A DNA stretch of 64,000 bases. Origin: DATFTE01 sp963840665. GTDB lineage: Bacteria; Acidobacteriota; Terriglobia; Terriglobales; Acidobacteriaceae. Both the position numbers and the translations under genes were made by a program. Numbering within the stretch: the first letter of the stretch is position 1; every line of letters begins with the position of its first letter. Below, one piece after another: positions 1 through 8,735 of this stretch. The notes under the pieces were generated by a model. It did not search any database. It saw only the letters and a list, made by a program, of their open reading frames with translations, and had not been told where the DNA came from. The stretch covers positions 372,001-436,000 of the forward strand of contig CAWIZO010000012.1 of the NCBI GenBank assembly GCA_963840665.1. The letters are read 5' to 3'.

Positions 1-87
1 CGTGCCTCGCGCCAAGATGACCGAGTGGTTAACGTGCGCGTCGGAGGCAACGTAGTTGAAATTTTGCGCGGAGAAGTTCGACTCTAA
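1..87 (+). CDS. C-terminal end of a PhzF-like isomerase/epimerase (partial)
   Basis: Frame 1 is open from the window edge to TAA at 85-87 and gives 28 residues ending RVGGNVVEILRGEVRL. The pattern 'VRVGGxxVxIxRGExxL' is how many PhzF-family proteins end (a last strand pair after the second catalytic lobe), so this is probably the tail of a PhzF homologue whose body lies to the left. Too little is present to see any catalytic residue, so the family call is tentative. That some real gene ends here is more secure, because the sequence downstream is typical non-coding DNA. Confidence 0.5.
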   Translation, partial: RASRQDDRVVNVRVGGNVVEILRGEVRL

Positions 88-176
88 CAATTTGTGCAAT
101 TGCGCGGTGAAAACGCGAGATGCACAAGCGCAGAAAAATTTCAATGAGACCAATTTCCCATTAGCATCGGCGGCAC

Positions 177-205
177 TTTACAAGCAGCCGTTCTCCTTTT
201 AGGAT
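177..205 (+). promoter_or_regulatory. Possible sigma-70-type promoter for the receiver gene
   Basis: TTTACA at 177-182 (5 of 6 to the -35 consensus) and TAGGAT at 200-205 (4 of 6 to -10) are separated by exactly 17 bp. They sit about 90 bp upstream of the receiver gene at 295. The rest of the 88-294 spacer shows nothing else recognisable. Confidence 0.3.
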
Positions 206-294
206 TCACGTCGCTCTGAATTCTCTTTAATCATTAAAAGCTATCTAAGGACTCCGGCCCCCGCGCGGTCCTATTGCCATCTTCGGAAAGACGA

Positions 295-717
295 ATGAAG
301 CCTAAGCGAACCATTTTGTGTGTCGACGACAACGAGCAAGCGCTCTCCATCCGCAAAGTCATGTTGGAAACGAGAGGGTACAGGGTGCTGGCCTGCAACA
401 GCGGCGAAGAAGCTCTTGAACATTTCCGCAAAGGCGGCATCGACCTCGTGCTTACCGACCTCATCATGCCGGGTCTCGACGGCACCAAACTCATCGACGA
501 AGTAAAAAAACTGTCACCGCAGACTCCGGCGATTCTTCTCTCGGGCAAGGTTCGCATCTACGATCGCGACACTCGCGCCGACGTTTTCCTTCCCAAAGGC
601 ATGTACGCTCCGGCAGAGCTACTCGAGCGCGTGCGTGTCCTGTTGGTTCGCAAGCGCGGACCGAAGCGTGCGCAGTCGCGCATAGAGCGCGCCGTCGGAC
701 GAATCTCCGCTGCCTGA
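295..717 (+). CDS. Stand-alone response-regulator receiver protein
   Basis: A single receiver (CheY-like) domain of 140 aa with no output domain. The acidic pair (VDD) is near residue 10, the phospho-acceptor Asp is in LVLTDLIMP near residue 55, and the switch Lys is in VFLPKG near residue 100. The arginine-rich tail (KRGPKRAQSRIE) is not part of the fold. I chose the ATG at 295 because GGAAAG lies 4 bases upstream and the protein then begins directly on the first strand; a TTG at 274 would add seven residues. No kinase gene is adjacent, so it is an orphan. Such proteins usually relay phosphate or act by protein contact. The fold is sure, the partner is not. Confidence 0.85.
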   Translation: MKPKRTILCVDDNEQALSIRKVMLETRGYRVLACNSGEEALEHFRKGGIDLVLTDLIMPGLDGTKLIDEVKKLSPQTPAILLSGKVRIYDRDTRADVFLPKGMYAPAELLERVRVLLVRKRGPKRAQSRIERAVGRISAA

Positions 718-768
718 CGGCGCTCCTGCCCGTTCCTGTCTTCAATTCGTGTAATATCAATTCTTTGC

Positions 769-1482
769 ATGGGCGCATTTATTGAAGCCGTGGAACTGCG
801 GAAGACCTACCGTGTGGGCAAAATCGATGTCCCCGCGCTGCGTGGCATTTCGTTCAGCGTGCAGAAGGGCGAATTTGTCAGCATCGTCGGCCCCTCGGGC
901 AGCGGCAAGTCGACTCTTTTCTACCTGTTGGGCGGACTGACGCGGGCCGATTCCGGCCACGTCGTGGTTGACGGAGACGATTTCGCCACCTTGTCGGATG
1001 CCGAGCGTACCAGGATGCGTAAGCGCAAGATCGGCTTCGTCTTCCAAAAGTTCAACTTGTTGCCAACGCTCGACGCGCGGTCGAATATCGATATCGCCCG
1101 CGACATTGCGGGAGAGAATGGCAACCGCGATGCCGCTTACTTCGACAAGATCGTTCATCTTCTCGGACTTGAAAAGCGCCTGCCGCATCGTCCTTCGGAA
1201 TTATCCGGCGGAGAGCAGCAACGGGTGGCGCTTGCCCGGGCATTGATCAACAAGCCGGCGATCGTGCTGGCTGACGAGCCGACCGGCAACCTCGACACCA
1301 AGAATTCCGACATCGTGCTGGGTATGTTGCGGCATTCGAATCGTGAACTGGGACAGACCGTGTTGATGATCACGCACAATCCCGAGGCCGCCAGCTACGG
1401 GGATCGCATCATTCATATGCGGGACGGCGAAATTGTCCCGCCTGACAAAGACCCGCAGTGGGCGCCCCACGAACACGGATGA
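769..1482 (+). CDS. ABC transporter ATP-binding protein, LolD/MacB type
   Basis: A 237-aa ATPase with every hallmark of the family: Walker A GPSGSGKST (near residue 43), Q-loop VFQKFNLLPTL, signature LSGGEQQRVALARAL, Walker B VLADEPTGNLD and the switch His in MITHN. The 'EPTGNLD' motif and length place it in the LolD/MacB/FtsE group, which power lipoprotein release, macrolide export or cell division. No permease is encoded beside it: the next gene is a tryptophan dioxygenase-like gene. The partner must therefore lie elsewhere, or the ATPase is shared. No ribosome-binding site precedes the ATG. A TAATAT at 752-757 lies 11 bp ahead, as expected for a leaderless message. The 3' end is separated by 40 bp from the next start. 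Confidence 0.9.
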   Translation: MGAFIEAVELRKTYRVGKIDVPALRGISFSVQKGEFVSIVGPSGSGKSTLFYLLGGLTRADSGHVVVDGDDFATLSDAERTRMRKRKIGFVFQKFNLLPTLDARSNIDIARDIAGENGNRDAAYFDKIVHLLGLEKRLPHRPSELSGGEQQRVALARALINKPAIVLADEPTGNLDTKNSDIVLGMLRHSNRELGQTVLMITHNPEAASYGDRIIHMRDGEIVPPDKDPQWAPHEHG

Positions 1483-1522
1483 TCTGGCGTCGTTTCAGCC
1501 CTTCAATCAATCGCTACACAGG

Positions 1523-2263
1523 ATGAGCAGCATGGATGACTTGCGCAAACCGATTCTTCCGGGCAAAGGCGCCTCGGACTACGAACGTTACCTGCATACC
1601 GACGAACTTCTCTCTCTGCAGAAACCTGCAGAAGAGCTTCTGCACCCAGACGAGATGACCTTTCTGGTCGTTCACCAGAGTTCGGAGTTGCTGCTGAAGG
1701 GCGCGACATTCGATCTGGAGCGCGCCCGCGTTTACATCACGCAAGGAGATTTCGCAAACGCCGCTCGATTGATTCGCCGCTCGAACCAGGTGCTCGAATT
1801 CCCGATCTCACTTCTGCATATCCTCGAGACCATCACGCCCTACGACTACCACATCATCCGCGCTGGACTGGGGCACGGCAGCGGTCTCGACTCTCCCGGA
1901 TTCCTCGGCCTGCTGCACATCGGGCCTCGCCTTCGCGATGCCTTCTATGAGCAACTGAAAAAGGCCGACGTCACCGTCGATGACATCTACCGCCGCCACG
2001 AGGAATTCTTCGGCCTTCACGATGTTGCCGAACGCCTGCTCGACTTCGACGAGCGCGTCCATCTGTTCCGCTTCCATCATTTGAAGCTGGCGCAGAGAAT
2101 CATCGGCGGAGGGGTGGTAGGGACCATGGGGACCCCGGTGGAAGTGCTGCACCAGCGCATGGAACACCTCTTCTATAAAGAACTCTGGGACGTGCGCAAC
2201 CAGATCACCGCCAAGGCCAATGAAGCCATGCAGCAGAGGACGGGAAGTGCCTCCAAGTACTGA
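1523..2263 (+). CDS. kynA: Tryptophan 2,3-dioxygenase family protein
   Basis: About 246 aa. In the known family this haem enzyme opens the indole ring of tryptophan to N-formylkynurenine, the first step of the kynurenine pathway. Visible motifs are FLVVHQSSELLLKG (counterpart of the active-site IHQxxEL), ILETITPYDYHIIRAGLGHGSG (LETMTPxDFxxFR...SG), RFHHLKLAQRIIGG (haem-ligand His region) and ELWDVRNQI near the end. Several substrate-pocket positions are replaced, so it may be a divergent subfamily. The ATG at 1523 or the one at 1532 is the likely start; the frame is open further upstream into the ABC gene. A cyclase of the kynurenine formamidase family lies 50 kb away (52572-53270), but nothing else of the pathway is local. 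Confidence 0.8.
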   Translation: MSSMDDLRKPILPGKGASDYERYLHTDELLSLQKPAEELLHPDEMTFLVVHQSSELLLKGATFDLERARVYITQGDFANAARLIRRSNQVLEFPISLLHILETITPYDYHIIRAGLGHGSGLDSPGFLGLLHIGPRLRDAFYEQLKKADVTVDDIYRRHEEFFGLHDVAERLLDFDERVHLFRFHHLKLAQRIIGGGVVGTMGTPVEVLHQRMEHLFYKELWDVRNQITAKANEAMQQRTGSASKY

Positions 2264-2310
2264 AGTAGTTTGCCGCGAACATTTGGGTTGTTTATAATCG
2301 CTTACGCAGG

Positions 2311-2385
<75 letters not shown>

Positions 2386-2457
2386 GAAATTTCAACGGCC
2401 CCTCCTGAAGGGGCTTTTATGTTGCACGTGGGGGAGCGCGGGCGACGGGAGAACTCT

Positions 2458-2838
2458 ATGCGCTTTATAGGTTTGATCGCCTCCACCCTGCTGCTCGTCA
2501 GTTTTGCGGCGGCAGAAACGCCCACCTATCAACAAGCCACCATCCTCGACATTCACCAGAATGACGCTCAAGGCGTCGTGCACAAGCAGACGGACGCGGC
2601 TCCTCCCACGGAACAGGCGCGTTACGACGTGAAGGTTCAGATCGGCGACATGATATACGTCTGCCGCTACAAACACGCTACCGACTACGTGCCCAGCAAC
2701 TGGGCAGCCGGGAAGACGGTCGAAGGACGCGTTGGGCCGCACAAGCACCGCGTCTACCTGAAAGATGTGTCCGGCAAGGAAGTCGCGCTTCCGATCGTGA
2801 CTCGCCAGCCCGCCAAGAGCGACGCGACGGGCAAATAA
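2458..2838 (+). CDS. Small secreted protein of unknown function
   Basis: 126 aa with a clear signal peptide (MRFIGLIASTLLLVSFAAAE, cleavage expected after AAA/AE). The mature part has the pattern 'ATILDIHQ...YDVKVQIGDMIYVCRY...GKTVEGRVGPHKHRVYLKD', an all-beta-looking domain. Proteins of this layout are frequent and usually unannotated in Acidobacteria. The ATG at 2458 is preceded by GGGAGAA at good distance. It stands alone between two tRNA genes. I do not recognise a function. Confidence 0.75.
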   Translation: MRFIGLIASTLLLVSFAAAETPTYQQATILDIHQNDAQGVVHKQTDAAPPTEQARYDVKVQIGDMIYVCRYKHATDYVPSNWAAGKTVEGRVGPHKHRVYLKDVSGKEVALPIVTRQPAKSDATGK

Positions 2839-2906
2839 TTTGGCTACGGGCCTCACCGGCCCGTAGCTGGACTTTTCTTAATCCTCGTTCTAACTTAGAA
2901 GCATCG

Positions 2907-2981
2907 GGCGCGGTACCCAAGTGGTAAGGGAGAGGTCTGCAAAACCTTTATGCGTCGGTTCGATTCCGACCCGCGCCTCCA
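2907..2981 (+). tRNA. tRNA-Cys (GCA)
   Basis: The acceptor stem is GGCGCGG/CCGCGCC (2907-2913 with 2971-2977). The anticodon arm GAGGT-CTGCAAA-ACCTT gives anticodon GCA. The T-arm is GTCGGTTCGATTCCGAC, and CCA is encoded at 2979-2981. Confidence 0.96.
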
Positions 2982-3016
2982 GTTTCTTCTCATAACCCAT
3001 CGCGTAAGACGGAACC

Positions 3017-4039
3017 TTGAAACGAATACCATCGCTTGACGGCCTTCGGGCCATCTCCATCACGCTGGTCATTCTGAGTCACCTGGTGAAGTGGAAGCAC
3101 GTCTCGCTGGCTCGAGCCGAGACTTATGGCGAGCTGGGCGTTAATATTTTCTTCGTTCTCTCCGGATACCTGATTACCAACCTTCTGCTGCGCGAATATG
3201 AGCGCACCTCCACGATCAGCCTGCGCGAGTTCTACATTCGCCGCGCTTTCCGCATTTTTCCGGCCGCGTTCGTCTTTCTGGCGGTGGTGATTCCCCTTTA
3301 CTGGCACCAGATGCGCTGGTATCACATTGCTGCCGCGTTGTTCTATGTCGCCAATATGGATCTTTCCCGCCCGTGGATCTTCGGGCATCTCTGGTCGCTC
3401 AGCATCGAAGAACAGTTCTATCTTCTGTGGCCTTTCGCGGTAAAGAAATGGCGACGTCACGCGACAGCGATCCTGCTGTGCGTTTTTCTGGCCACGCCGG
3501 TATTCCGTGCCGCGCTTTACGCCTTCAAAGTACAAAATGGGCTCGTGGGAAGCTTGCCTGTATTCGCCGACGAGCTGGCAGTCGGATGCCTGCTCGCGAT
3601 TTTTGCGCCTCGCCTCCCAAAAATTAGCGGCTACTTGGCTTTAGCCATGGTCGCCACCATGATCCTTGTCCCGTGGTTCCCTGCGACTAGCGCGACGCGA
3701 AGTCTTTTCATGCTCTTTGTGCTGCGGCCTTTGCAACAGTTGTCCATCGCCGGGGTTGTGCTGCATGTCATTCAAGTCCCTTATCGCGCGCTGAATTGGC
3801 AGCCCATCGCTTGGCTGGGAAAGATCAGCTATAGTCTTTATTTGTGGCAAGAGCTTTTCTGCTCAAACGCCTCACTGCATTGGGGTTATGCGCTGGCTGT
3901 TCCTGCCTTAGTCTGCGCCTGCTTGTCGTACTACCTGGTGGAGCAACCCCTACTGCGACTGCGGGATAAACTGGCCCGCAAAGCAGACTCGGACCGCCAG
4001 TCCATGGGGGCATTGCCCGAGGCCGAAAGCGCTGCTTGA
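3017..4039 (+). CDS. Membrane acyltransferase, family 3 (OafA/YrhL type)
   Basis: 340 aa, integral membrane protein with about nine to ten hydrophobic segments. The N-terminal signature IPSLDGLRAISITLVILSHL is the hallmark of acyltransferase family 3, which move acetyl or other acyl groups onto surface sugars such as O-antigen, exopolysaccharide or peptidoglycan. The His of LSHL is the family's catalytic residue. GELGVNIFFVLSGYLIT and LWSLSIEEQFYLLWP are two further conserved blocks. It starts at a TTG (3017) with a weak GGAAC ahead, and the signature begins at residue 4, so little can be missing. No glycosyltransferase is adjacent, so the acceptor cannot be predicted. Confidence 0.9.
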   Translation: MKRIPSLDGLRAISITLVILSHLVKWKHVSLARAETYGELGVNIFFVLSGYLITNLLLREYERTSTISLREFYIRRAFRIFPAAFVFLAVVIPLYWHQMRWYHIAAALFYVANMDLSRPWIFGHLWSLSIEEQFYLLWPFAVKKWRRHATAILLCVFLATPVFRAALYAFKVQNGLVGSLPVFADELAVGCLLAIFAPRLPKISGYLALAMVATMILVPWFPATSATRSLFMLFVLRPLQQLSIAGVVLHVIQVPYRALNWQPIAWLGKISYSLYLWQELFCSNASLHWGYALAVPALVCACLSYYLVEQPLLRLRDKLARKADSDRQSMGALPEAESAA

Positions 4040-4221
4040 GTCGCGTACTGTGCGGCACACAGCACGAAAGAGGGATGCTGAGCGGTTCCTCTTTTCGAGG
4101 ACCTCGGTCGATCGCGGAACAAACGCCGACTGAGTCTTATGTCTACTGTGGCGTTCCGGCGTTTAGTGCTAGGATTTCCGTCAGTCTTGTTGATGTCTTG
4201 GGGAATCGACTGAAGACAAAC

Positions 4222-5610
4222 ATGGGCCATTTCGTACGCACCCTCGCATTGGTGTTTCTTGCTTCTTCTTTGTTTCTTGCTCCAGCAACCGGGCAGAACG
4301 TCCCAATTAAGGTCACCACGATCCATGTCTTTAATGGCAACGATGGGGCTGGTCCCAGTCTTGAGACTCTCGCGCAAGGAGAAGACGGGAATCTCTACGG
4401 CACGGCTGTGACCGGTTCCCTGGCCAAACAAGGCGGCACCATTTTCCAGATGACTCCCTCCGGCAGCCTCATCACGTTGCACGTGTTTGACGGCTTCGAT
4501 GGTTGGCATCCTGCAGCGGGACTAGTGCTGGGAAGTGATGGACTCTTCTACGGGGACACGCGATCCCGGGGAACGTATCACCCCGATGATGGAACGATTT
4601 TCTCTATCGCCAGTGATGGCACCTTCAACCTGCTTGACAAGTTAGATGACAGATTTGCCAACCCCTCGGCGTCACTGGTCCAGGGAGCCGATGGAAATTA
4701 TTACGGAACCAGTCCGGGCAAGGGTGGCAGCATTACGCCGGGGGCGGTGTTCGAAGTAACTTCGGCCGGACAGTTGATGTTGCTGCACACCTTCAGCCGG
4801 GAAACAGACGGCGCCAACCCCATTTCGGGTCTGATTCAAGGAACCGACGGAGCTTTTTACGGCACCACTTCCGACGGGGCTTTTGGCTGCGGAACCATTT
4901 TCCGCATGTCTCCGGCAGGTTTCGTCACCACCATCCACTCCTTCACGTGGAACGATGGCTGCATTCCATTAGGAACGCTGCTGCTAGCGAACGACGGCAA
5001 TTTCTATGGGACCACGTACTCGGGCGGTTCCGGCGAGTTTGGCACCGTGTTTCAGATGACGCCTTACGGCAACCTGACCACGCTGCACAACTTCGACGTT
5101 TTCGACGGCGCGTCTCCTTATGCCGGGCTGGTGCAAGCCACCGACAATAAGCTCTACGGCACTACTGACAGCGGCTCGTTCGGAAACTACGGGCTGATCT
5201 TCTCCATTACGATGCACGGAGATTTTTCGGTCGTGCAAAGATTTGACCGCTTTCACGGCGACGGTCCCGAGGGTGGGCTGGTGCAGCATACGAACGGACT
5301 CCTATACGGCACCACGACCTTTGGCGGGCTGACGAATCATGGAACGGTTTATACCGTCGATATCGGCGCCGCTCCGTTTATTAAGACTGTGGAGACCTCG
5401 GGAACGGTGGGACAACAGATCGGAATTCTGGGCAGCGGTTTCAGCGGCGCGCTAGACGTAGCGTTCCAGGGCACGCTCGCGGTCTTCAATATCCTTTCCG
5501 ATACCTTCATTACCGCAACGGTTCCCGCGGGCGCAAGCAGCGGCGTCGTGCAAGTGAGAATCCCCGGCGCAACCCTCAACAGCAATATCGATTTCCAGGT
5601 TCTTCCCTAA
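4222..5610 (+). CDS. Secreted GloVer tandem-repeat protein with C-terminal IPT/TIG domain
   Basis: 462 aa. A signal peptide (ending near ATGQ, residue 26) is followed by about nine repeats of roughly 40 aa built on 'LxQGxDGxxYGTTxxGGxxxxGTxFxxTPxGxxTxLHxF'. This is the tandem repeat of choice-of-anchor GloVer-containing proteins and probably forms a beta-propeller or solenoid. The last ~80 residues (PFIKTVETSGTVGQ to the end) read as an IPT/TIG immunoglobulin-like domain. I chose ATG 4222 because the signal peptide begins there; the frame is open to 4036. It is likely exported or surface-bound. Repeats of this kind are greatly expanded in Acidobacteria and Verrucomicrobia; their role is unknown. 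Confidence 0.85.
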   Translation: MGHFVRTLALVFLASSLFLAPATGQNVPIKVTTIHVFNGNDGAGPSLETLAQGEDGNLYGTAVTGSLAKQGGTIFQMTPSGSLITLHVFDGFDGWHPAAGLVLGSDGLFYGDTRSRGTYHPDDGTIFSIASDGTFNLLDKLDDRFANPSASLVQGADGNYYGTSPGKGGSITPGAVFEVTSAGQLMLLHTFSRETDGANPISGLIQGTDGAFYGTTSDGAFGCGTIFRMSPAGFVTTIHSFTWNDGCIPLGTLLLANDGNFYGTTYSGGSGEFGTVFQMTPYGNLTTLHNFDVFDGASPYAGLVQATDNKLYGTTDSGSFGNYGLIFSITMHGDFSVVQRFDRFHGDGPEGGLVQHTNGLLYGTTTFGGLTNHGTVYTVDIGAAPFIKTVETSGTVGQQIGILGSGFSGALDVAFQGTLAVFNILSDTFITATVPAGASSGVVQVRIPGATLNSNIDFQVLP

Positions 5611-5691
5611 CTCCCGTCGATTTCCCCTGCAGAGACACAGCAGCTCTGTCTCTACCTTCATGATTCGATTTTCACTGAAGTTCACAGCAAT

Positions 5692-5720
5692 AAAAAAGGC
5701 CCGCTCCTGAGCTGCGGGCC
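5692..5720 (-). terminator. Intrinsic terminator between convergent genes
   Basis: The stem GGCCCGC (5698-5704)/GCGGGCC (5714-5720) is followed on the minus strand by six T (A run 5692-5697). It ends the leftward propeller gene, whose stop is at 5741, and can also serve the rightward gene ending at 5610. Confidence 0.8.
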
Positions 5721-5740
5721 CTTTCTGCGGCGCAAACAAA

Positions 5741-6943
5741 TTACTTCAGCACGACCGCAAGTCCCTGCGGTATCTCCCCGCTGGGTACTGGAATGGAAGT
5801 TGGGGCCACGGTCTCGGTGACCGTTCCGTCGACACTACTGATGTTGAGCACATGCAGGAAGTTCCCAACGCCTCCAGGAGGATCGTTCAGTCCCAGCACA
5901 TAGAGAAACGATCCCGTCGGATCGATCTTGACGTTGGTAGCGAGTCCACCGGCCTGAAGCGGGAGATGTTGCAGCTGTTTCGGCTTGATGAAGTTCGCGC
6001 CACTGACGTCATAGACGGTGACACTATTCGAGTTCGTTTCCGTGGTGTAAAGGCGAGTGCCCTTGGCGTTGCTGGTCATCCAGCAAACCTGTAACCCCGG
6101 GTTGGTAGTGATATGGCTGAAAGCAATCACACCCGCTGAGCTGTATGTATAGGTTCCGACCATATTGACATCAGGCAATCCGACGTAGATTGCTCTCTGC
6201 TTGGTGTTGGCAGTGGCGCCGAGGAAGACCGTTCCCTTGCTCGGCGTCAGCGCATTGTTGAGCACCAGCTTTCCGCCTGCGCCTACGTCATAGGAAGTCA
6301 GCGCTCCGCCGCCCATGAACTGCACGACGAAAACGAAGCGTCCGCTGGGGCTGACCAGCGCCTGTGCGGGCAGCGAGCTAGCGGGATAGGTAATGGTGGA
6401 ATTCGCGACCGGGGTCAGATCTCCCGCTGGAGTGACGAAGAACGTCGTGGAGTTGGGCGTGCCGCCAGTCTGTCCCGGATCGGCATCCTGATTGATGACC
6501 GCCATCACCGTGCCCGCTGGAGGAGTCTCGTCCAATCCGAGACTGACCGGATCGGCGCCATTCGAGGCTGAAGTGTTCGCCAGCGTCAGGCTTCCGTCGG
6601 AATTGATGTTGAAAGTGGAAATGGTGTCGGAGTGTCCGTTCACGGCAAAAAGCAACGTGCCTGCCGCATTGGCGACGATTTCCTGATCAGCCTGGAATCC
6701 AGGAGCGAATACCGGATTCGAGCTAAACACGCCGGTGCCAAGAGTGAGATACGGGGATCCGTTCAGTTGCGTTAGCGCACCCTTGTTGTTGACGAAGGCA
6801 TACACCGAATTTTCATTCGCGGTTTGGCCGATATTGCTTTCAACATAGACCATGTTGTTCTGCGCGAAAGCGGAGAAGCCTAGAAATAACGTCAACATGA
6901 TTGAGCGTGAAGCAATCCACCGGCATGCATCGGCAATGGTCAT
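5741..6943 (-). CDS. Secreted YncE/lactonase-like beta-propeller protein
   Basis: 400 aa. A signal peptide (hydrophobic LTLFLGFSAFAQ ending near residue 28) is followed by repeated strands of the type 'VYVESNIGQ..NSVYAFVNNKGALTQLNGSPY', 'LLFAVNGHSDTISTFNINSDGSLT', 'RFVFVVQFMGGGALTSYDVGAGGKL' and 'TRLYTTETNSNSVTVYDVSGA'. This is the seven-bladed lactonase/YncE propeller pattern. Catalytic residues of 6-phosphogluconolactonase cannot be picked out with confidence, so a binding or surface role is as likely as an enzymatic one. It is followed by a strong terminator. A second protein of the same general type is encoded at 44685-46388. Confidence 0.75.
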   Translation of the reverse strand: MTIADACRWIASRSIMLTLFLGFSAFAQNNMVYVESNIGQTANENSVYAFVNNKGALTQLNGSPYLTLGTGVFSSNPVFAPGFQADQEIVANAAGTLLFAVNGHSDTISTFNINSDGSLTLANTSASNGADPVSLGLDETPPAGTVMAVINQDADPGQTGGTPNSTTFFVTPAGDLTPVANSTITYPASSLPAQALVSPSGRFVFVVQFMGGGALTSYDVGAGGKLVLNNALTPSKGTVFLGATANTKQRAIYVGLPDVNMVGTYTYSSAGVIAFSHITTNPGLQVCWMTSNAKGTRLYTTETNSNSVTVYDVSGANFIKPKQLQHLPLQAGGLATNVKIDPTGSFLYVLGLNDPPGGVGNFLHVLNISSVDGTVTETVAPTSIPVPSGEIPQGLAVVLK

Positions 6944-7128
6944 ACGACTGATCCCCCTGGGAGTTCGAGATTCCTGTGCGGCGGATTTGGCCGCGGATCC
7001 CTTTCGACACGAAAGCGAAGCCGAAAAAGGGTAGCGGCAGAAAAGCCTCTGGACAAGAGACCTAAATACCCAGGAGTCGAACTACTCCTAGCGGAAGGCC
7101 TTGGTAAGTGGCGGCGTCAAGATCAGTC

Positions 7129-7566
7129 TTAGTTGTGATAGACGACGTACATCGTGCCCCCGGTCAGATTGCACTGGCCGTCGACGCTATTGTCCGCGTT
7201 AATCTTGGCTTTGCAGGTCGCCCCAGCGGTTGCCGTTGCATTGGCCTCCGGATTGTCGGGCGTCGCCAGGACGGTTTTTAAGTTGTCGCCGCCGGGGACG
7301 GAAAGGATCACCACCGTAATTTTGTGATAGGGGCCGCGATGTTGCGGTCCGATGATGCGGACCGTATCGACCTGCACGCCCGACCCACCTTCCGGCATCG
7401 GGCTCTGGGCTTTCTCTCCGCCGTTGGCAACCAGACAATTCACGGTTGTGATCAGCTTCCGCATGGTGGCTGCCTCGGTGGTGTAACTGACTTTAGGACA
7501 TGGTTGCGCCGTGGCGGCGGAAACCATGAAAACGGCGGCGAGACAAGGCAGGGCAATTCTTTTCAT
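7129..7566 (-). CDS. Small secreted protein, unknown function
   Basis: 145 aa when started at the ATG at 7566 (MKRIALPCLAAVFMVSAATAQ), which gives a good signal peptide; an upstream ATG at 7584 would add six residues. The mature region has Cys at PCPKVSY, VNCLVAN, ATCKAKI and GQCNLTG, so two disulphides are plausible for an exported protein. No family recognised. It lies 95 bp downstream of the small-gene cluster that follows the Spy/CpxP-like gene and could share that transcript. Confidence 0.6.
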   Translation of the reverse strand: MKRIALPCLAAVFMVSAATAQPCPKVSYTTEAATMRKLITTVNCLVANGGEKAQSPMPEGGSGVQVDTVRIIGPQHRGPYHKITVVILSVPGGDNLKTVLATPDNPEANATATAGATCKAKINADNSVDGQCNLTGGTMYVVYHN

Positions 7567-7661
7567 CCCTGCATTCTGCCGCAACTACCCCGCGATTCTT
7601 TAGTTGTGATTGCGGGGGAGTGCCTAAGAGGTAAAGAACAGCTCCTAGTGCCTGATCGCAT

Positions 7662-7859
7662 TCATCCGCGCAGATGAATGTTCCAACGTCCCGTGACATT
7701 CGCCGTCTTGGGCGTTCCTCCGGCGAATCGCGCACTCTGCCCCGAGCTATCTTCTGAACGAAACGCAAGCCGGCAGGCGATCAACAGCAGCGCTAACCAG
7801 CCAACGAGAAACAACCAACCGAAGCTCATCAGCAGTGCATATAGCACGTCGGCGTTCAT
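7662..7859 (-). CDS. Small single-pass membrane protein
   Basis: 65 aa. One strong hydrophobic stretch (YALLMSFGWLFLVGWLALLLIACRLAF, residues 7-33) is followed by a polar tail. Its start overlaps the stop of the preceding gene by ATGA (7856-7859), which suggests translational coupling and supports it as real. No family recognised. Confidence 0.5.
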   Translation of the reverse strand: MNADVLYALLMSFGWLFLVGWLALLLIACRLAFRSEDSSGQSARFAGGTPKTANVTGRWNIHLRG

Positions 7860-8110
7860 GACGCCTCACCACGGCACAGCACACCGAGGCTGCGGCAACT
7901 CAACTCTCGCTTCCCCGTCAATTGTTTGTATCTCGCCAGAATCTCTTGCACCGCGTGCATGCGGCCCAAGGTTGTAAGACGGTCGTCTTGCAGAGCGCCG
8001 TCGATCTGGGCCATCCAGCTTTCAACCGCCGTTTCGACTCCGTTGGCAATTTCCCCGGCAACCACCGAAATGAATTCCGGCGGAACCGTGGCTCTTAATG
8101 GTGAACTCAT
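7856..8110 (-). CDS. Small hypothetical protein downstream of the Spy/CpxP-like gene
   Basis: 84 aa from the ATG at 8110, which has GAGG six bases upstream. Mostly helical: FISVVAGEIANGVETAVESWMAQIDGAL and TTLGRMHAVQEILARYKQLTG. No domain recognised. It sits 36 bp after the Spy/CpxP-like gene and is coupled to the small membrane protein that follows, so the three probably form an envelope-stress operon read leftward from 8626. Confidence 0.55.
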   Translation of the reverse strand: MSSPLRATVPPEFISVVAGEIANGVETAVESWMAQIDGALQDDRLTTLGRMHAVQEILARYKQLTGKRELSCRSLGVLCRGEAS

Positions 8111-8146
8111 CACTGCCTCACGATCTGCCCCTCGCACGGACCCGGT

Positions 8147-8626
8147 TCACTGATTGGCGGAATTCTCGCTGATCTGCTTGGAGAATCGCTGTTCATGGCG
8201 GTCGAGAAACTTGTCGAGCTTGGTCTTTTGATCGGCCGTCAGCACCTGGTAGAGATCCGATTCCATCTTCGCCTTCTGCACGGCAAGTTCGGTCACCGTC
8301 TGTGTCTGCTGCGAGGCCAGCGCGCGGGCCTTGGTTTCGTCGAAGGTGCCGTTTTCGATCAGTTGCCTCATTTGCTGGCGGTTCTGGTGCATCTGTTGCA
8401 TCAGCGGCTGCAGGGCCGGCTTATCCTTCGCCAGGATTTGCTGAACCTGGGTCTGCTGCGCGTCCGAGAGATCAAGATAGTCGATGAAGAAGCGAACCAT
8501 GTGCCCGCTAAACATTCCACCGCCATGCATCTCTGTCGCGCGGACGGAACGGGCGACTACCAGGGTGGTCAGTAGTACGCCTGCGGCCAAGACTCCTGTG
8601 ATGACCCGGTTACGAGTCGATTTCAT
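8147..8626 (-). CDS. Spy/CpxP-family periplasmic protein (LTXXQ type)
   Basis: 159 aa with an N-terminal signal segment (GVLAAGVLLTTLVVARSVRA). The helical, Gln/Met-rich body carries two family repeats, LDLSDAQQTQVQQIL and LTADQKTKLDKFL; the LTxxQ motif defines Spy/CpxP. Family members are periplasmic chaperones or, as CpxP, inhibitors of the CpxA sensor. The gene is divergent from a CpxR/CpxA-like pair with a GTAAA-N5-GTAAA box between them, which favours the CpxP-like role. Translation start is sure: a perfect AGGAGG lies just ahead. Confidence 0.85.
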   Translation of the reverse strand: MKSTRNRVITGVLAAGVLLTTLVVARSVRATEMHGGGMFSGHMVRFFIDYLDLSDAQQTQVQQILAKDKPALQPLMQQMHQNRQQMRQLIENGTFDETKARALASQQTQTVTELAVQKAKMESDLYQVLTADQKTKLDKFLDRHEQRFSKQISENSANQ

Positions 8627-8720
8627 ACTGCCTCCTAAACTTCCCTGGGAAATCCCACGGTGCTTACAGCTATATGAACACTGCTCTCATCAAAAAGGGG
8701 TAAAGAGTCGGTCAACCCTG

Positions 8721-8735
8721 GTAAAGTTTTGTAAA
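8721..8735. promoter_or_regulatory. CpxR-type box (GTAAA-N5-GTAAA)
   Basis: GTAAAGTTTTGTAAA matches the enterobacterial CpxR consensus (two GTAAA five bases apart) exactly. Further single copies stand at 8700-8704, 8796-8800 and, inverted, at 8764-8768. The box lies between the divergent Spy/CpxP-like gene and the CpxR-like gene, so it can control both. A TTGACA at 8754-8759 is present, but no convincing -10 at standard spacing follows. Confidence 0.6.
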